Shown in pieces: positions 25,292 to 34,061 of a DNA stretch of 64,000 nucleotides. The notes below the pieces were generated by a model. It had not been told where the DNA came from, did not search any database, and was given only the letters and a program-made list of their open reading frames with translations. Each line of letters begins with the position of its first letter. Position 1 is the stretch's first letter. The position numbers and the translations under genes were made by a program. The stretch is from Streptomyces xylophagus. GTDB lineage: Bacteria > Actinomycetota > Actinomycetes > Streptomycetales > Streptomycetaceae. Location: assembly GCF_000716435.1 (NCBI RefSeq), contig NZ_JNWO01000002.1, positions 1 through 64,000 on the forward strand, written 5' to 3'.

Positions 25292-25359
25292 GGTCCGATC
25301 GTGCGCCCCGCCCGCAGTTGCGCAAAATGCAACCACCGGACGATCTATACGCTTGAGTC

Positions 25360-26214
25360 ATGGATATGGAGCTGAGGCAGTTGCGCTGTCTCGTCGCGAT
25401 CGTCGACGAGGGCACCTTCACCGACGCAGCCCTCGCGCTCGGCGTCTCCCAGGCGGCCGTCTCCCGTACCCTCGCCTCACTCGAACGCGCCCTGGGCGTA
25501 AGGCTGTTGAGACGCACCTCCCGATCGGTGACCCCGACGAGCACCGGGCTGCGGGTGGTCGCGCACGCCCGGCGGGTCCTCGCCGAGGTCGACGAACTGG
25601 TCCGTGACGCCACCTCGGGCCACGCCCATCTGCGGATCGGCTACGCCTGGTCGGCGCTCGGCCGGCACACGCTGCCCTTCCAGCGCCGCTGGGGCCGGGC
25701 GCACCCGGAGACCGAGCTGCATCTGGTCCGCGTCAACTCGGCCACCGCCGGCCTCGGGGAAGGCGCCTGCGACCTGTCCGTGGTCCGCAGACCGCTCGAC
25801 GACCGGCGGTTCGAGTCGGCCATCGTCGGGCTGGAGCGACGGCTGTGCGCGATGGCCTCCGACGACCCGCTGGCCCGGCGCCGCTCGGTCCGGCTGGCCG
25901 ACCTCGCGGGGCGCACCCTCCTCGTCGACCGCCGTACCGGCACCACGACCGCCGACCTGTGGCCGCCCGACTCCCGCCCGGCCACCGAGGACACCCACGA
26001 CGTGGACGACTGGCTCACCGTGATCGCCACCGGCCGGACCGTCGGCATGACCGCGGAATCGACGGCGAACCAGTACCCACGGCCCGGAGTCGTCTACCGG
26101 CCGGTGCGTGACGCCGAGCCCATCGCCGTACGGCTCGCCTGGTGGAAGGACGACCCGCACCCCGCCACCCAGCCCGTGCTGGAACTGCTCACCGCGCTCT
26201 ACCGCGAGGCCTGA
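25360..26214 (+). CDS. LysR family regulator, divergent from EamA exporter
   Basis: 284 residues. N-terminal winged helix MDMELRQLRCLVAIVDEGTFTDAALALGVSQAAVSRTLASLERALGVRLLRRTSRSVTPTSTG is textbook LysR. The effector domain (AHLRIGYAWSALG ... WWKDDPHPATQPVLELL) is a compact periplasmic-binding-like fold, of the actinobacterial LysR subgroup with HPET...LHLVRVNSATAGL. The 68-bp gap to the exporter likely holds the shared operator. Effector unknown. Confidence 0.92.
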   Translation: MDMELRQLRCLVAIVDEGTFTDAALALGVSQAAVSRTLASLERALGVRLLRRTSRSVTPTSTGLRVVAHARRVLAEVDELVRDATSGHAHLRIGYAWSALGRHTLPFQRRWGRAHPETELHLVRVNSATAGLGEGACDLSVVRRPLDDRRFESAIVGLERRLCAMASDDPLARRRSVRLADLAGRTLLVDRRTGTTTADLWPPDSRPATEDTHDVDDWLTVIATGRTVGMTAESTANQYPRPGVVYRPVRDAEPIAVRLAWWKDDPHPATQPVLELLTALYREA

Positions 26215-26276
26215 CCCGGTCACCCTTGTGGCCCACGGCGGTGGCCTCCGCCAGGGGCCCACTCGACGCTGAGGTC

Positions 26277-28154
26277 ATGAGCCCTGGTCATGCCCACTCG
26301 TCGAAGCGGACGAGGATCGCCCTCCTGGTGGCCGTCATCGCCGCGGCCCTCGTCACCGGCCTCGCGCTGCTGCCCGACACGTTCTCGGCGGACGCCGACG
26401 CGAGTGTCACCAAGGTGCGCGCAGGCGGTGACGTGGGCAAGAACCTGCCGGTGACCAAGCCGACCATCTCCTGCGCCGACCTGCTCCAGAAGGACTTCGG
26501 CACGCTGGACGACGCGGCGACATCCGTAGCCTCGGCGACCGTCGTGGCCAAGGGCGACGCGAACGCGTACGAGTACTGCGACGTCAAGGGCACCGTCGCC
26601 CCGCAGATCCAGTTCGAACTGCGGCTGCCGACACAGACGTACCGGCAGCGCTACCTCCAGGAGGGCTGCGGCGGCTACTGCGGCATGGTCGGCGTCAGCG
26701 CCCAGCCCGCCGCCTCCACCGGCTGCGTCCCCGTCACCGACGGCTCCTTCGCCCTCGGGCAGGACAACCAGGGGCACGTCTCCACCTCCGGCATGGGTGG
26801 CGGCTCCGCCGAGGTCTGGGCGACGAACCCGCAGCTCAAGGTGGACTTCGGCTACCGCTCCGAGCACGCCTTCGCCACCGCCGCCAAGGCGATCACCAAG
26901 GCGTTCTACGGCGCTGAGCCGATGTACACCTACTACGACGGCTGCTCGGACGGCGGGCGCGAGACGCTGATGGAGGTGCAGCGCTACCCCGGCGACTTCA
27001 GTGCCGCCCTGGTCGGCGCCCCGGCCTTCAACCAGACCGCGCTCAACGCGATGCAGGAGGCCTACCTCTCGACCATCGACTTCCGCGCCGACGGCTCGAC
27101 GATCCTGCCCGCCTCGAAGCTCGGCATGCTGCACAAGGCCGTCATCGCGAAGTGCGCCGACCCCAAGCTGAACAACGACCTCATCCAGGATCCGGTGACC
27201 TGTACCTTCGACCCCGTGAGCCTCAAGTGCCCCGGCAACAAGGACAGTTCGAGCTGCCTCACCACCGAGCAGGCCGACGTCGTACGCAAGGCGTACGCGG
27301 GTGTGACCGCCCCGGACGGCACTCATCTCTACACCGGCGGCCAGCCCTACGGCTCCGAGACCGCCTGGGAGGGACTGTTCGTCCCGAAGGCGGGTCAGGG
27401 GCAGAGTTCGGTGCAGCTGTACGGGATCGGGCTCGGGTTCCTGCGCTGGGTCGGCAAATGGGAGGCGGACCCGACGCTGAAGCTCGACGCGTCGCTGTTC
27501 ACCGTGGACACCTTCAAGGCCTATCAGCGGGAGGTCTCCGGGATCTACGACGCGACCGATCCCGACCTCACCAAGTTCCGGCAGGCCGGCGGCAAGCTGA
27601 TCCAGTGGCACGGGCTGATCGACCCGAACATCCCGCCGACCGGCACGCGCGTGTACCGGCAGGCCATGATCGACACGATGGGGCAGGGCGAGGTCGACGA
27701 CTTCTACCGCCTGTACTTGTTCCCCGGCGTGAACCACTGCGGCGGCGGTGACGGACCCGACAGCTTCGATCTGCTGAGCAAGCTGATCGACTGGCGGGAG
27801 ACCGAGAAGACCCCCGGCGCCGTCATCGCCTCCAAGACCAGCGGCGGCAGCCGGCCCGGGGGACCGGCGGGCGGTCAGCTCGGCGGCGGTGACACCAAGG
27901 ACACCAAGGCCTCCGCGAGCGCGAGCAGCAGCGCGCCCACCGTCGCGTACACGCGGCCCGTCTACCCGTACCCCCAACTCGTCGCCTACGACGGCTCGGG
28001 CGACAAGAAGGACGCGGCCAACTACCGTGCCTACACGCCGGACAAGCTGCCCGACGACCACTACAAGTGGGCCGGATCCTTCTCCTCCGGCTACCAGGAG
28101 TGGTGCGAGACGAAGGACGGCAAGTCGATGAGTTGCAGTCGCCGCAAGCCGTAG
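26277..28154 (+). CDS. secreted tannase/feruloyl esterase family hydrolase
   Basis: 625 residues. An N-terminal hydrophobic helix (RIALLVAVIAAALVTGLALL) directs export or membrane anchoring. Catalytic Ser224 lies in DGCSDGGRE and His487 in FPGVNHCGGG, with cysteines placed as in the tannase family (SCADL, GCGGYCG, HCGGG). A low-complexity GGSRPGGPAGGQLGGGD linker with Thr/Ser follows and the C-terminal YPYPQLVAYDGSG block is typical. Family members release gallate from tannins or hydroxycinnamates from plant cell wall. It lies upstream of Gal-type genes, which suggests it feeds gallate or a related acid into them, although the GntR gene and an operator lie between. Start ATG 26277. Confidence 0.85.
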   Translation: MSPGHAHSSKRTRIALLVAVIAAALVTGLALLPDTFSADADASVTKVRAGGDVGKNLPVTKPTISCADLLQKDFGTLDDAATSVASATVVAKGDANAYEYCDVKGTVAPQIQFELRLPTQTYRQRYLQEGCGGYCGMVGVSAQPAASTGCVPVTDGSFALGQDNQGHVSTSGMGGGSAEVWATNPQLKVDFGYRSEHAFATAAKAITKAFYGAEPMYTYYDGCSDGGRETLMEVQRYPGDFSAALVGAPAFNQTALNAMQEAYLSTIDFRADGSTILPASKLGMLHKAVIAKCADPKLNNDLIQDPVTCTFDPVSLKCPGNKDSSSCLTTEQADVVRKAYAGVTAPDGTHLYTGGQPYGSETAWEGLFVPKAGQGQSSVQLYGIGLGFLRWVGKWEADPTLKLDASLFTVDTFKAYQREVSGIYDATDPDLTKFRQAGGKLIQWHGLIDPNIPPTGTRVYRQAMIDTMGQGEVDDFYRLYLFPGVNHCGGGDGPDSFDLLSKLIDWRETEKTPGAVIASKTSGGSRPGGPAGGQLGGGDTKDTKASASASSSAPTVAYTRPVYPYPQLVAYDGSGDKKDAANYRAYTPDKLPDDHYKWAGSFSSGYQEWCETKDGKSMSCSRRKP

Positions 28155-28250
28155 CGGAAGACGGTTCACCGCCCGTCCATGGCCGGTCCGTGGGCGGGCG
28201 GAGCCGTGTCTGCGGTAAGTATGGGCGGAAGCATGCCTGCAATACGGCGG

Positions 28251-28272
28251 ACAAAATTGTTGACAATCTTGT
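28251..28272. promoter_or_regulatory. 22-bp near-palindrome, probable GntR/FCD operator
   Basis: ACAA-a-ATTGT-TG-ACAAT-c-TTGT spans 28251-28272 and is symmetric in both inner (ATTGT/ACAAT) and outer (ACAA/TTGT) arms. The core TTGTTGACAA (28257-28266) fits the T-N-G-T...A-C-N-A layout bound by FadR/VanR-type GntR proteins. It lies about 50 bp before the GntR start, covering the likely promoter. The same 10-bp core recurs at 32592-32601 before the MFS gene. Confidence 0.75.
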
Positions 28273-28318
28273 TTGGCTAGATTTAGGTTCGACAGGCACT
28301 CACTCAGGGAGGGCAACG

Positions 28319-28969
28319 ATGCCGAAAGAAGCCCGTCCGAGCACCGGGGAGCAGGCCAAGCAGCATGCGCTCACGCAGCTGCGGCAGGCGATCCTGCACG
28401 GCGACATGGCACCGGCACAGCGGTTGGTGGAGAACGAGCTCGCCGAGCAACTCGATGTGACGCGGGCCAGTATCCGCGCGGCGCTGATCGATCTGGCGGC
28501 CGAAGGACTGGTCGAGCGGATCCGCAACCGCGGCTCGCGGGTGCGGGTGGTGACCGTGGAGGAAGCGGTCGCCATCACGGAGTGCCGCATGGTCCTGGAA
28601 GGACTGTGCGCGGCCAAGGCGGCCGTCGCGGCCAGCGACGACCAGCTGACCGAACTGGCGGACCTGGGCCGGGCCATGACCAAGGCCGTGGCCGACGGCG
28701 AACCGGTCACCTACTCCGAGCTCAACCACGAACTGCACGACAAGGTCCGGGAGTTCTCCGGCCAGCAGACGGCCCTGGCCCTGCTGGAGCGGCTCAATGC
28801 CCAACTGGTGCGTCACCGCTTCCAGTTGGCGCTGCGGCCGGGGCGTCCGCAGCAGTCCCTGAGTGAGCATCTGGCGATGATCGAGGCGATCACGGCCAGG
28901 GACCCACAGGCGGCCGAGGCGGCCGTCCGCGCCCATCTCACCAGTGTGATCGAGGCGTTGCGCGACTGA
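28319..28969 (+). CDS. GntR family regulator with FCD domain
   Basis: 216 residues. Winged helix: HALTQLRQAILHGDMAPAQRLVENELAEQLDVTRASIRAALIDLAAEGLVERIRNRGSRVRVV. The all-helical FCD effector domain follows, with metal/ligand-type residues in ECRMVLEG, NHELHDKVREFS and SLSEHLAMIEAI. FCD regulators typically sense carboxylic acids and repress catabolic operons. ATG 28319 after GGGAGGG. It is followed by the GalB-like gene 61 bp later and preceded by its probable operator at 28251-28272. Confidence 0.92.
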   Translation: MPKEARPSTGEQAKQHALTQLRQAILHGDMAPAQRLVENELAEQLDVTRASIRAALIDLAAEGLVERIRNRGSRVRVVTVEEAVAITECRMVLEGLCAAKAAVAASDDQLTELADLGRAMTKAVADGEPVTYSELNHELHDKVREFSGQQTALALLERLNAQLVRHRFQLALRPGRPQQSLSEHLAMIEAITARDPQAAEAAVRAHLTSVIEALRD

Positions 28970-29030
28970 CGCGCGGCGGATCGGCACACCCGGGGCGGGC
29001 GCACACCTGTCCACCAAGGAGATTCGAGTC

Positions 29031-29780
29031 ATGACGCACGGCAACGCGCCCGCCACCCCACGATCGACACTCGTCGTCACGGCGCACGCCGGGGACTTCG
29101 TCTGGCGGGCCGGCGGAGCCATCGCTCTGGCCGCCGCCCGCGGCGAGAAGGTCACCATCGCCTGTCTGACCTTCGGCGAGCGCGGCGAGTCCGCCAAGGC
29201 CTGGCGCGAGGGCAAGAAGCTGGACGAGATCAAGGCGATACGCCGCGACGAGGCCGAGCGCGCCGCGGCCACCCTCGGCGCCGAGGTCCTCTTCTACGAC
29301 GCCGGCGACTACCCCCTGGTCGCCACCGCCGAGCTGACCGACAAGCTCGTCGAGGTCTACCGCGCCACCCAGCCGGACGTCGTGCTCACCCACCCCACCG
29401 AGGACCCGTACAACGGCGACCACCCGGCCGCCAACCGGATGGCGCTGGAGGCCCGCGTCCTGGCCCAGGCCATCGGCTACCCCGGCGAGGGCGAGATCAT
29501 CGGCGCCCCGCCCGTCTTCTACTTCGAGCCGCACCAGCCCGAGATGAGCGGCTTCAAGCCCGAGGTCCTCCTCGACATCACCGAGGTGTGGGACACCAAG
29601 CGCAAGGCGATGGAGTGCCTCGGCGCCCAGCAGCACCTGTGGGACTACTACACCGACCTGGCCGTCCGCCGCGGTGTCCAGCTCAAGCGCAACGCCGGCC
29701 CGAACCTGGGCCTGGCCCACAAGACGATGGCCGAGGCGTACATGCGCCCGTACCCGCAGATCGCGAAGGAGCTGGCATAA
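29031..29780 (+). CDS. galB: GalB-like 4-oxalomesaconate hydratase (LmbE/PIG-L fold)
   Basis: 249 residues. The zinc-binding start VVTAHAGDFVWRAGGAIALAAARG is the PIG-L/LmbE HxxD region in the form seen in Pseudomonas GalB (AHxxDFVWRAGG), unlike the PHPDD of mycothiol deacetylases. HPTEDPYNGDHPAANRMALEA holds the remaining ligands (HxxH type) and catalytic acid. GalB adds water to the enol form of 4-oxalomesaconate, giving 4-carboxy-4-hydroxy-2-oxoadipate. The next genes encode GalC- and GalD-type enzymes, so context agrees. The gene is 3 nt from galC. Confidence 0.83.
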   Translation: MTHGNAPATPRSTLVVTAHAGDFVWRAGGAIALAAARGEKVTIACLTFGERGESAKAWREGKKLDEIKAIRRDEAERAAATLGAEVLFYDAGDYPLVATAELTDKLVEVYRATQPDVVLTHPTEDPYNGDHPAANRMALEARVLAQAIGYPGEGEIIGAPPVFYFEPHQPEMSGFKPEVLLDITEVWDTKRKAMECLGAQQHLWDYYTDLAVRRGVQLKRNAGPNLGLAHKTMAEAYMRPYPQIAKELA

Positions 29781-29782
29781 CC

Positions 29783-30487
29783 ATGGGCGGCGTGATCGTC
29801 ACCAACCCCCCGAAGGCCGAGGCCAAGGACGTCGAGGCACTGGCCGGCTTCGGCGTGGCCACCGTCAGCGAGGCCATGGGCCGCACCGGTCTGCTCGGTC
29901 CCTCAATCCGCCCTGTGCAGCAGGGAGTTCGGGTCGCGGGCACCGCTGTCACCGTGCTCAGCTGGCCCGGCGACAACCTCATGATCCACGCGGCCGTGGA
30001 GCAGTGCGGCGAGGGCGACATCCTCGTCGTCACCACCACCTCGCCGTGCACCGACGGCCTGTTCGGCGAGCTCTTCGCCACCGCGCTGCAGAAGCGCGGG
30101 GTGCGCGGAGTCGTCCTCAACACGGGCATCCGCGACACCCAGGAACTGCGCGACATGGGCTTCGCCGCCTGGTCCCGCGCCGTCTCCTCCCAGGGCACCG
30201 TCAAGGCCACCGGCGGCTCGGTCAATGTGCCCATCGCCATCGACGGCCAAGTCGTCCGCCCCGGTGACGTGATCGTCGCCGACGACGACGGCGTCGTGGT
30301 CGTACCGCGCGAGAAGGCCCGCGAGACCGCCGAGAAGTCGGAGGCCCGCGAGGCCAAGGAGGCGGCCACCCGCGCAGCCTTCTTCGAAGGCCAACTCGGC
30401 CTGGACCGCTACGGGTTGCGCGACACCCTCAAGCAACTCGGCGTCGAGTACCAGTCGTACGAGGAGTACACCGGAGCCGGGTCGTGA
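29783..30487 (+). CDS. galC: 4-carboxy-4-hydroxy-2-oxoadipate aldolase (GalC/LigK, RraA-like)
   Basis: 234 residues of the RraA-like/HMG aldolase fold. LAGFGVATVSEAMGRTGLL opens the domain; GDILVVTTTSPCTDGLFGELFATALQKRGVRGVVLNTGIRDTQEL contains the Arg-Asp (GIRD) pair that binds pyruvate and the divalent metal; RPGDVIVADDDGVVVVP closes it. Family enzymes split the aldol to pyruvate and oxaloacetate and can also decarboxylate oxaloacetate. Its stop overlaps the GTG of galD (GTGA), showing strict coupling. Confidence 0.87.
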   Translation: MGGVIVTNPPKAEAKDVEALAGFGVATVSEAMGRTGLLGPSIRPVQQGVRVAGTAVTVLSWPGDNLMIHAAVEQCGEGDILVVTTTSPCTDGLFGELFATALQKRGVRGVVLNTGIRDTQELRDMGFAAWSRAVSSQGTVKATGGSVNVPIAIDGQVVRPGDVIVADDDGVVVVPREKARETAEKSEAREAKEAATRAAFFEGQLGLDRYGLRDTLKQLGVEYQSYEEYTGAGS

Positions 30488-31611
30488 CCGGGCCCGCGGA
30501 GGTGCGCTGCATGCTGATGCGCGGCGGCACCTCCAAGGGCGCCTACTTCCTGGCCGAGGACCTCCCCGCCGACCCGGCCGAGCGGGACGACCTGCTGCTG
30601 CGGGTCATGGGCAGCCCCGACCCGCGCCAGATCGACGGCCTCGGCGGCGCCCACCCGCTCACCAGCAAGGTCGGCGTGGTCTCCGCCTCGGCCGACCCCG
30701 AGGCCGACGTCGACTATCTGTTCCTGCAAGTCGCGGTCGACCGACCTGAGGTGACGGATCGTCAGAACTGCGGCAACATCCTCGCCGGAATAGGCCCGTT
30801 CGCCGTGGAGCGAGGGCTCGTGGCCCCCGCCGACGACGAGACCTCCGTCCGCATCCGGATGCTCAACACCGGGGAGCTGGCGATCGCGAGCTTCCCGACA
30901 CCGGGCGGCCGGGTCGACTACACAGGCTTCGCGGAGATCTCCGGCGTGCCCGGCACCGCGGCACCGGTGGTGATCGAATTCCCGCAGGGCAGCAGTCCGT
31001 TGCTGCCGACGGGCCGTATCCGTGACGTCGTCGCCGGCACCGAGGTGACGTGCGTCGACAACGGCATGCCGGTCGTCCTGATCCCGGCCGCCGCGCTCGA
31101 CATCACGGGGTACGAGAGTCCCAAGGATCTCGAAGAGAACCTCACTCTCGCCGACCGCCTCCGGGAGATCCGCCTGGAGGCCGGCAAGCTGATGGGCCTC
31201 GGCGACGTCGAGGGCACCACCGTGCCCAAGCTCACCCTGCTGGCACGGTCCAGGGACGGCGGCGCCGTCATGACCCGCACCTTCATCCCCGTGCGCTGCC
31301 ACGCCTCGATCGGCGTCCTCGGCGCCGCGAGCGTGGCGGCCGGACTGCTCCTGCCCGGCGGGGTGGGGGAGGGCATCGCGGAGCTTCCGTCCCAAAGTGA
31401 CCGAATTCGCATCGAGCATCCCAGCGGATTCCTAGACATCGAAACTAGCGTGGACGCCGGATCCGAAGACTCCGCTCCGGTGGTCCGCAGAACCGCGGTC
31501 GTACGCACCGCGCGAAAGATCTTCGACGGCACGGTCTTCCCCCGACCCGCCGCCTCAACTCCCGCACCCGCACGACCCCTTGGAGGCAACGATGGCTCCG
31601 CCGCTCGGTGA
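30484..31611 (+). CDS. galD: 4-oxalomesaconate tautomerase (GalD, PrpF family)
   Basis: 375 residues. Two-domain PrpF/diaminopimelate-epimerase fold: RCMLMRGGTSKGAYF at the start (catalytic-loop motif), RQIDGLGGAHPLTSKVGVV, DRQNCGNILAGIGPFAVE with the conserved Cys, and GLGDVEGTTVPKLTLLA. GalD converts keto and enol 4-oxalomesaconate so that GalB can act. GTG 30484 overlaps the galC stop. Its final 20 nt overlap the dioxygenase gene, so the C-terminal Pro/Ala-rich tail may be dispensable. Other PrpF proteins isomerise methylaconitate; the neighbours favour the aromatic role. Confidence 0.85.
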   Translation: MTGPAEVRCMLMRGGTSKGAYFLAEDLPADPAERDDLLLRVMGSPDPRQIDGLGGAHPLTSKVGVVSASADPEADVDYLFLQVAVDRPEVTDRQNCGNILAGIGPFAVERGLVAPADDETSVRIRMLNTGELAIASFPTPGGRVDYTGFAEISGVPGTAAPVVIEFPQGSSPLLPTGRIRDVVAGTEVTCVDNGMPVVLIPAAALDITGYESPKDLEENLTLADRLREIRLEAGKLMGLGDVEGTTVPKLTLLARSRDGGAVMTRTFIPVRCHASIGVLGAASVAAGLLLPGGVGEGIAELPSQSDRIRIEHPSGFLDIETSVDAGSEDSAPVVRRTAVVRTARKIFDGTVFPRPAASTPAPARPLGGNDGSAAR

Positions 31612-32542
31612 CATCGCCCATATCGGCCACGCCCAGCTCTTCACCCCGGACCTGGACGCCAGTGTCGCCTTCTTCACCGACTACCTGGGCCTCACCGTCA
31701 ACGGCCAGGACGGCGACACCGTCCACCTCCGGACCTACGACGACTACGAGCACCACAGCCTGGTCCTCACCGCCCGCGAACAGCCCGGCCTCGGCCGGCT
31801 CGCCCTGCGCACCTCCAGCGAGGAGGCCCTCCAACGCCGTATCAAGGCGATCGAGCAGGCGGGCGGCACCGGCAAGTGGGTCGAGGACGAACCCGGCCTC
31901 GGCAAGCTCTACGTCACCACCGACCCGGACGGCCACGAGCACGCCCTGTACTGGGAGAGCGAGCACTATGTGGCCCCCGACGAGCTGAAGCCGGCCCTGA
32001 AGAACCAGCCGCAGGCCAAGCCGAACCGGGGCGTCGGCGTACGGCGCCTGGACCACATCAACTTCCTCGCGGCCGACGTGCTCGCCAGCGCCGAGTTCCA
32101 GGAGCAGGTGCTGGGCGCCCGGCCCACCGAGCAGATCCGGCTCAACATCGGCCGGATCGCGGCGCGTTGGCTGACGTACACCAACAAGTCGTACGACGTC
32201 GTCTACACCGAGGACTGGACCGGTTCGACCGGGCGGCTGCACCACATCGCCTTCGCGACCGACACCCGTGAGGACATCCTGCGCGCGGCCGATCTCGCCA
32301 TCGACACAGGCGTGTTCATCGAGACGGGGCCGCACAAGCACGCCATCCAGCAGACGTTCTTCCTCTACGTCTACGAACCCGGCGGCAACCGCATCGAGTT
32401 GTGCAACCCGCTCACCCGGCTCGTCCTGGCGCCCGACTGGCCGCTGATCACCTGGACCGAGGAGGAGCGGAAGAAGGGGCAGGCCTGGGGCCTGAAGACC
32501 ATCGAGTCCTTCCACACGCACGGGACTCCGCCGGTCGGCTGA
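31592..32542 (+). CDS. type I (VOC) extradiol ring-cleavage dioxygenase
   Basis: 316 residues, two VOC modules (HIGHAQLFTPDLDASVAFFTDYLGL and RRLDHINFLAADVLASAEFQEQVLG). The 2-His-1-Glu Fe(II) triad of catechol 2,3-dioxygenases is visible in the C-terminal half: His in LDHINFL, His in LHHIAFATD, Glu in GGNRIELCNP. It would open a catecholic ring next to the hydroxyls with O2. ATG 31592 has TTGGAGG 6-7 nt upstream. Next to GalB/C/D this enzyme sits where a LigB-type gallate dioxygenase would be expected, so its substrate may be gallate, an O-methylgallate or protocatechuate-like acid; this is inferred. Confidence 0.87.
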   Translation: MAPPLGDIAHIGHAQLFTPDLDASVAFFTDYLGLTVNGQDGDTVHLRTYDDYEHHSLVLTAREQPGLGRLALRTSSEEALQRRIKAIEQAGGTGKWVEDEPGLGKLYVTTDPDGHEHALYWESEHYVAPDELKPALKNQPQAKPNRGVGVRRLDHINFLAADVLASAEFQEQVLGARPTEQIRLNIGRIAARWLTYTNKSYDVVYTEDWTGSTGRLHHIAFATDTREDILRAADLAIDTGVFIETGPHKHAIQQTFFLYVYEPGGNRIELCNPLTRLVLAPDWPLITWTEEERKKGQAWGLKTIESFHTHGTPPVG

Positions 32543-32579
32543 GCAGCGCGCAGGAGTCACCGGAGTCACCCTCACGCGA

Positions 32580-32611
32580 TTGTCGATGAGATTGTTGACA
32601 AAAACGTTGAC
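32580..32611. promoter_or_regulatory. candidate GntR site before the aromatic-acid transporter
   Basis: TTGTTGACAA (32592-32601) repeats exactly the core of the site at 28257-28266. Around it are TTGTC (32580-32584)/GACAA (32597-32601) as an inverted pair and GTTGAC twice, 12 bp apart (32594 and 32606). It lies 57-88 bp before the MFS start, in promoter position. Confidence 0.65.
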
Positions 32612-32667
32612 TATCCGGGGGGTGACTCCTTAGCGTCTGGCGCACCAAGCACGAGAGGTAACCAACG

Positions 32668-34005
32668 ATGTCTTCCTCCCCCTCCCCGTCCCCCGCTCTG
32701 TCCGCCCGTATGAGCCGGCTGGCCCTCCTGGTCATCGGTCTGTGCTGGCTGGCCGTGCTCTTCGACGGCCTCGACATGTTCATCTACGGCTCGGTGCTGC
32801 CGCACCTGCTGGAGACGAAGACCTTCGGTCTCACCGCGGACCAGGCGGGCGACCTCGGCAGCTACGCCACCTTCGGCATGCTGGTGGGCGCCCTGACCGC
32901 GGGCACGGTCGCGGACCGGATCGGCCGTAAGCAGCTGATGATCGCCTGTGTGACGCTGTTCTCGCTGGCCTCCGGGATCTGCGCGGTCTCCGGCAGCGTC
33001 GAGGTCTTCGGCCTCGGCCGCACCCTCGCCGGCGTCGGCCTCGGCGGGCTGCTGCCCACCGCGATCAGCATGGTCTCCGACTACGCCCCGCGCGGCCGGA
33101 CCGCCCTCACCATCGGCATGCTGATGACCGCCCACCACGCCGGCGGCATCCTCTCCGCCTACGTGGCCAAGTGGCTGGTGGACCCGGTCGGCTGGCGCGC
33201 CGCCTTCTGGGTCTGTGTCCTCCCGCTGCTCTTCGTCCCGGTGCTGCTGAAGTTCCTGCCCGAGTCGCTGAGCTTCCTGGTCGCCAAGGGCCGCACCGAC
33301 GAAGCCCACGCCCTCGCCGAGCGCTTCGAGGTCGAACTCCCCACCGCCACCGGCAAGAAGACCGCGGCCGACCGCTGGGACGCCCTGCGCAACCTCTTCA
33401 GCGACGGCCAGTGGATCCAGACCCTGCTGTACTGGTTCGCCTCCTTCGGCGGCCTGCTGCTCGTCTACGGCGTCGCCACCTGGCTGCCCACCCTGATGCG
33501 CTCCGAGGGCTACGCACTCGCCGACGCCCTCACCTTCGTCGTCGTCTTCAACCTCGGCGGCATCGTGGGCATGCTCGCCGCCGGCCGTGCCGCCGACCGC
33601 TTCGGTGCCCCGCGCATCTCGTCGATCTGGTTCGCGCTCACCGCCGTGGGCGTCTTCCTGCTCGGTGTCCACATGGACCAGGCGGTGACGATGCTGGTCG
33701 TCTTCCTCACCGGCGTCTTCCTCAACAGCGCCCAGACGATGATCTACGCGACGGTCTCCATCCGCTCCACCCCGGACAACCGCGCCACCGCGGTCGGCTG
33801 GACCTCCGGCATGGGCCGCTTCGGCGCCGTGTTCGGCCCGTGGCTCGGCGGCCAGCTGCTCGCCTCCGGCAACGGCGACTGGGGCTTCACGTCCTTCGCG
33901 ATCGCCGGTCTGTCGTCCATGGTGTTCATCGGGATCGCCGCCCTGCGCAGCTCGAAGCAGGCCGAACGGACCGGCGCGGAGCAGGAGTTGGTCTCCGCCC
34001 ACTGA
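32668..34005 (+). CDS. MFS transporter, AAHS (aromatic acid:H+ symporter) type
   Basis: 445 residues with 12 predicted membrane spans. The AAHS hallmark FDGLDMFIYGSVLPHLL in the first span (DG.D motif), GTVADRIGRKQLM between spans 2 and 3, and the later GRAADRFGAPRIS loop are present. Family members (PcaK, GalT, VanK) import protocatechuate, gallate or vanillate. It closes the Gal-type module, 125 bp after the dioxygenase, behind a probable GntR site. A 20-bp terminator hairpin follows. Confidence 0.92.
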   Translation: MSSSPSPSPALSARMSRLALLVIGLCWLAVLFDGLDMFIYGSVLPHLLETKTFGLTADQAGDLGSYATFGMLVGALTAGTVADRIGRKQLMIACVTLFSLASGICAVSGSVEVFGLGRTLAGVGLGGLLPTAISMVSDYAPRGRTALTIGMLMTAHHAGGILSAYVAKWLVDPVGWRAAFWVCVLPLLFVPVLLKFLPESLSFLVAKGRTDEAHALAERFEVELPTATGKKTAADRWDALRNLFSDGQWIQTLLYWFASFGGLLLVYGVATWLPTLMRSEGYALADALTFVVVFNLGGIVGMLAAGRAADRFGAPRISSIWFALTAVGVFLLGVHMDQAVTMLVVFLTGVFLNSAQTMIYATVSIRSTPDNRATAVGWTSGMGRFGAVFGPWLGGQLLASGNGDWGFTSFAIAGLSSMVFIGIAALRSSKQAERTGAEQELVSAH

Positions 34006-34010
34006 CGTGA

Positions 34011-34054
34011 CACACGGAGGCGCCCGCGTCGAAAGACGCGGGCGCCTCCGTGTG
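34011..34054. terminator. 20-bp perfect hairpin terminator
   Basis: Arms at 34011-34030 and 34035-34054 are perfectly complementary over 20 bp with a GAAA tetraloop (34031-34034). It begins 5 nt after the MFS stop and ends 7 nt before the stop of the convergent cupin gene, so it can terminate both transcripts. Confidence 0.95.
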
Positions 34055-34061
34055 CGGCGGG

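Noticed and set aside
29031..29780. PIG-L protein considered as a mycothiol-type N-acetylglucosaminyl deacetylase
   Set aside because: The metal motif is AHAGDFVW and not PHPDD, and the genes directly downstream are GalC- and GalD-like.
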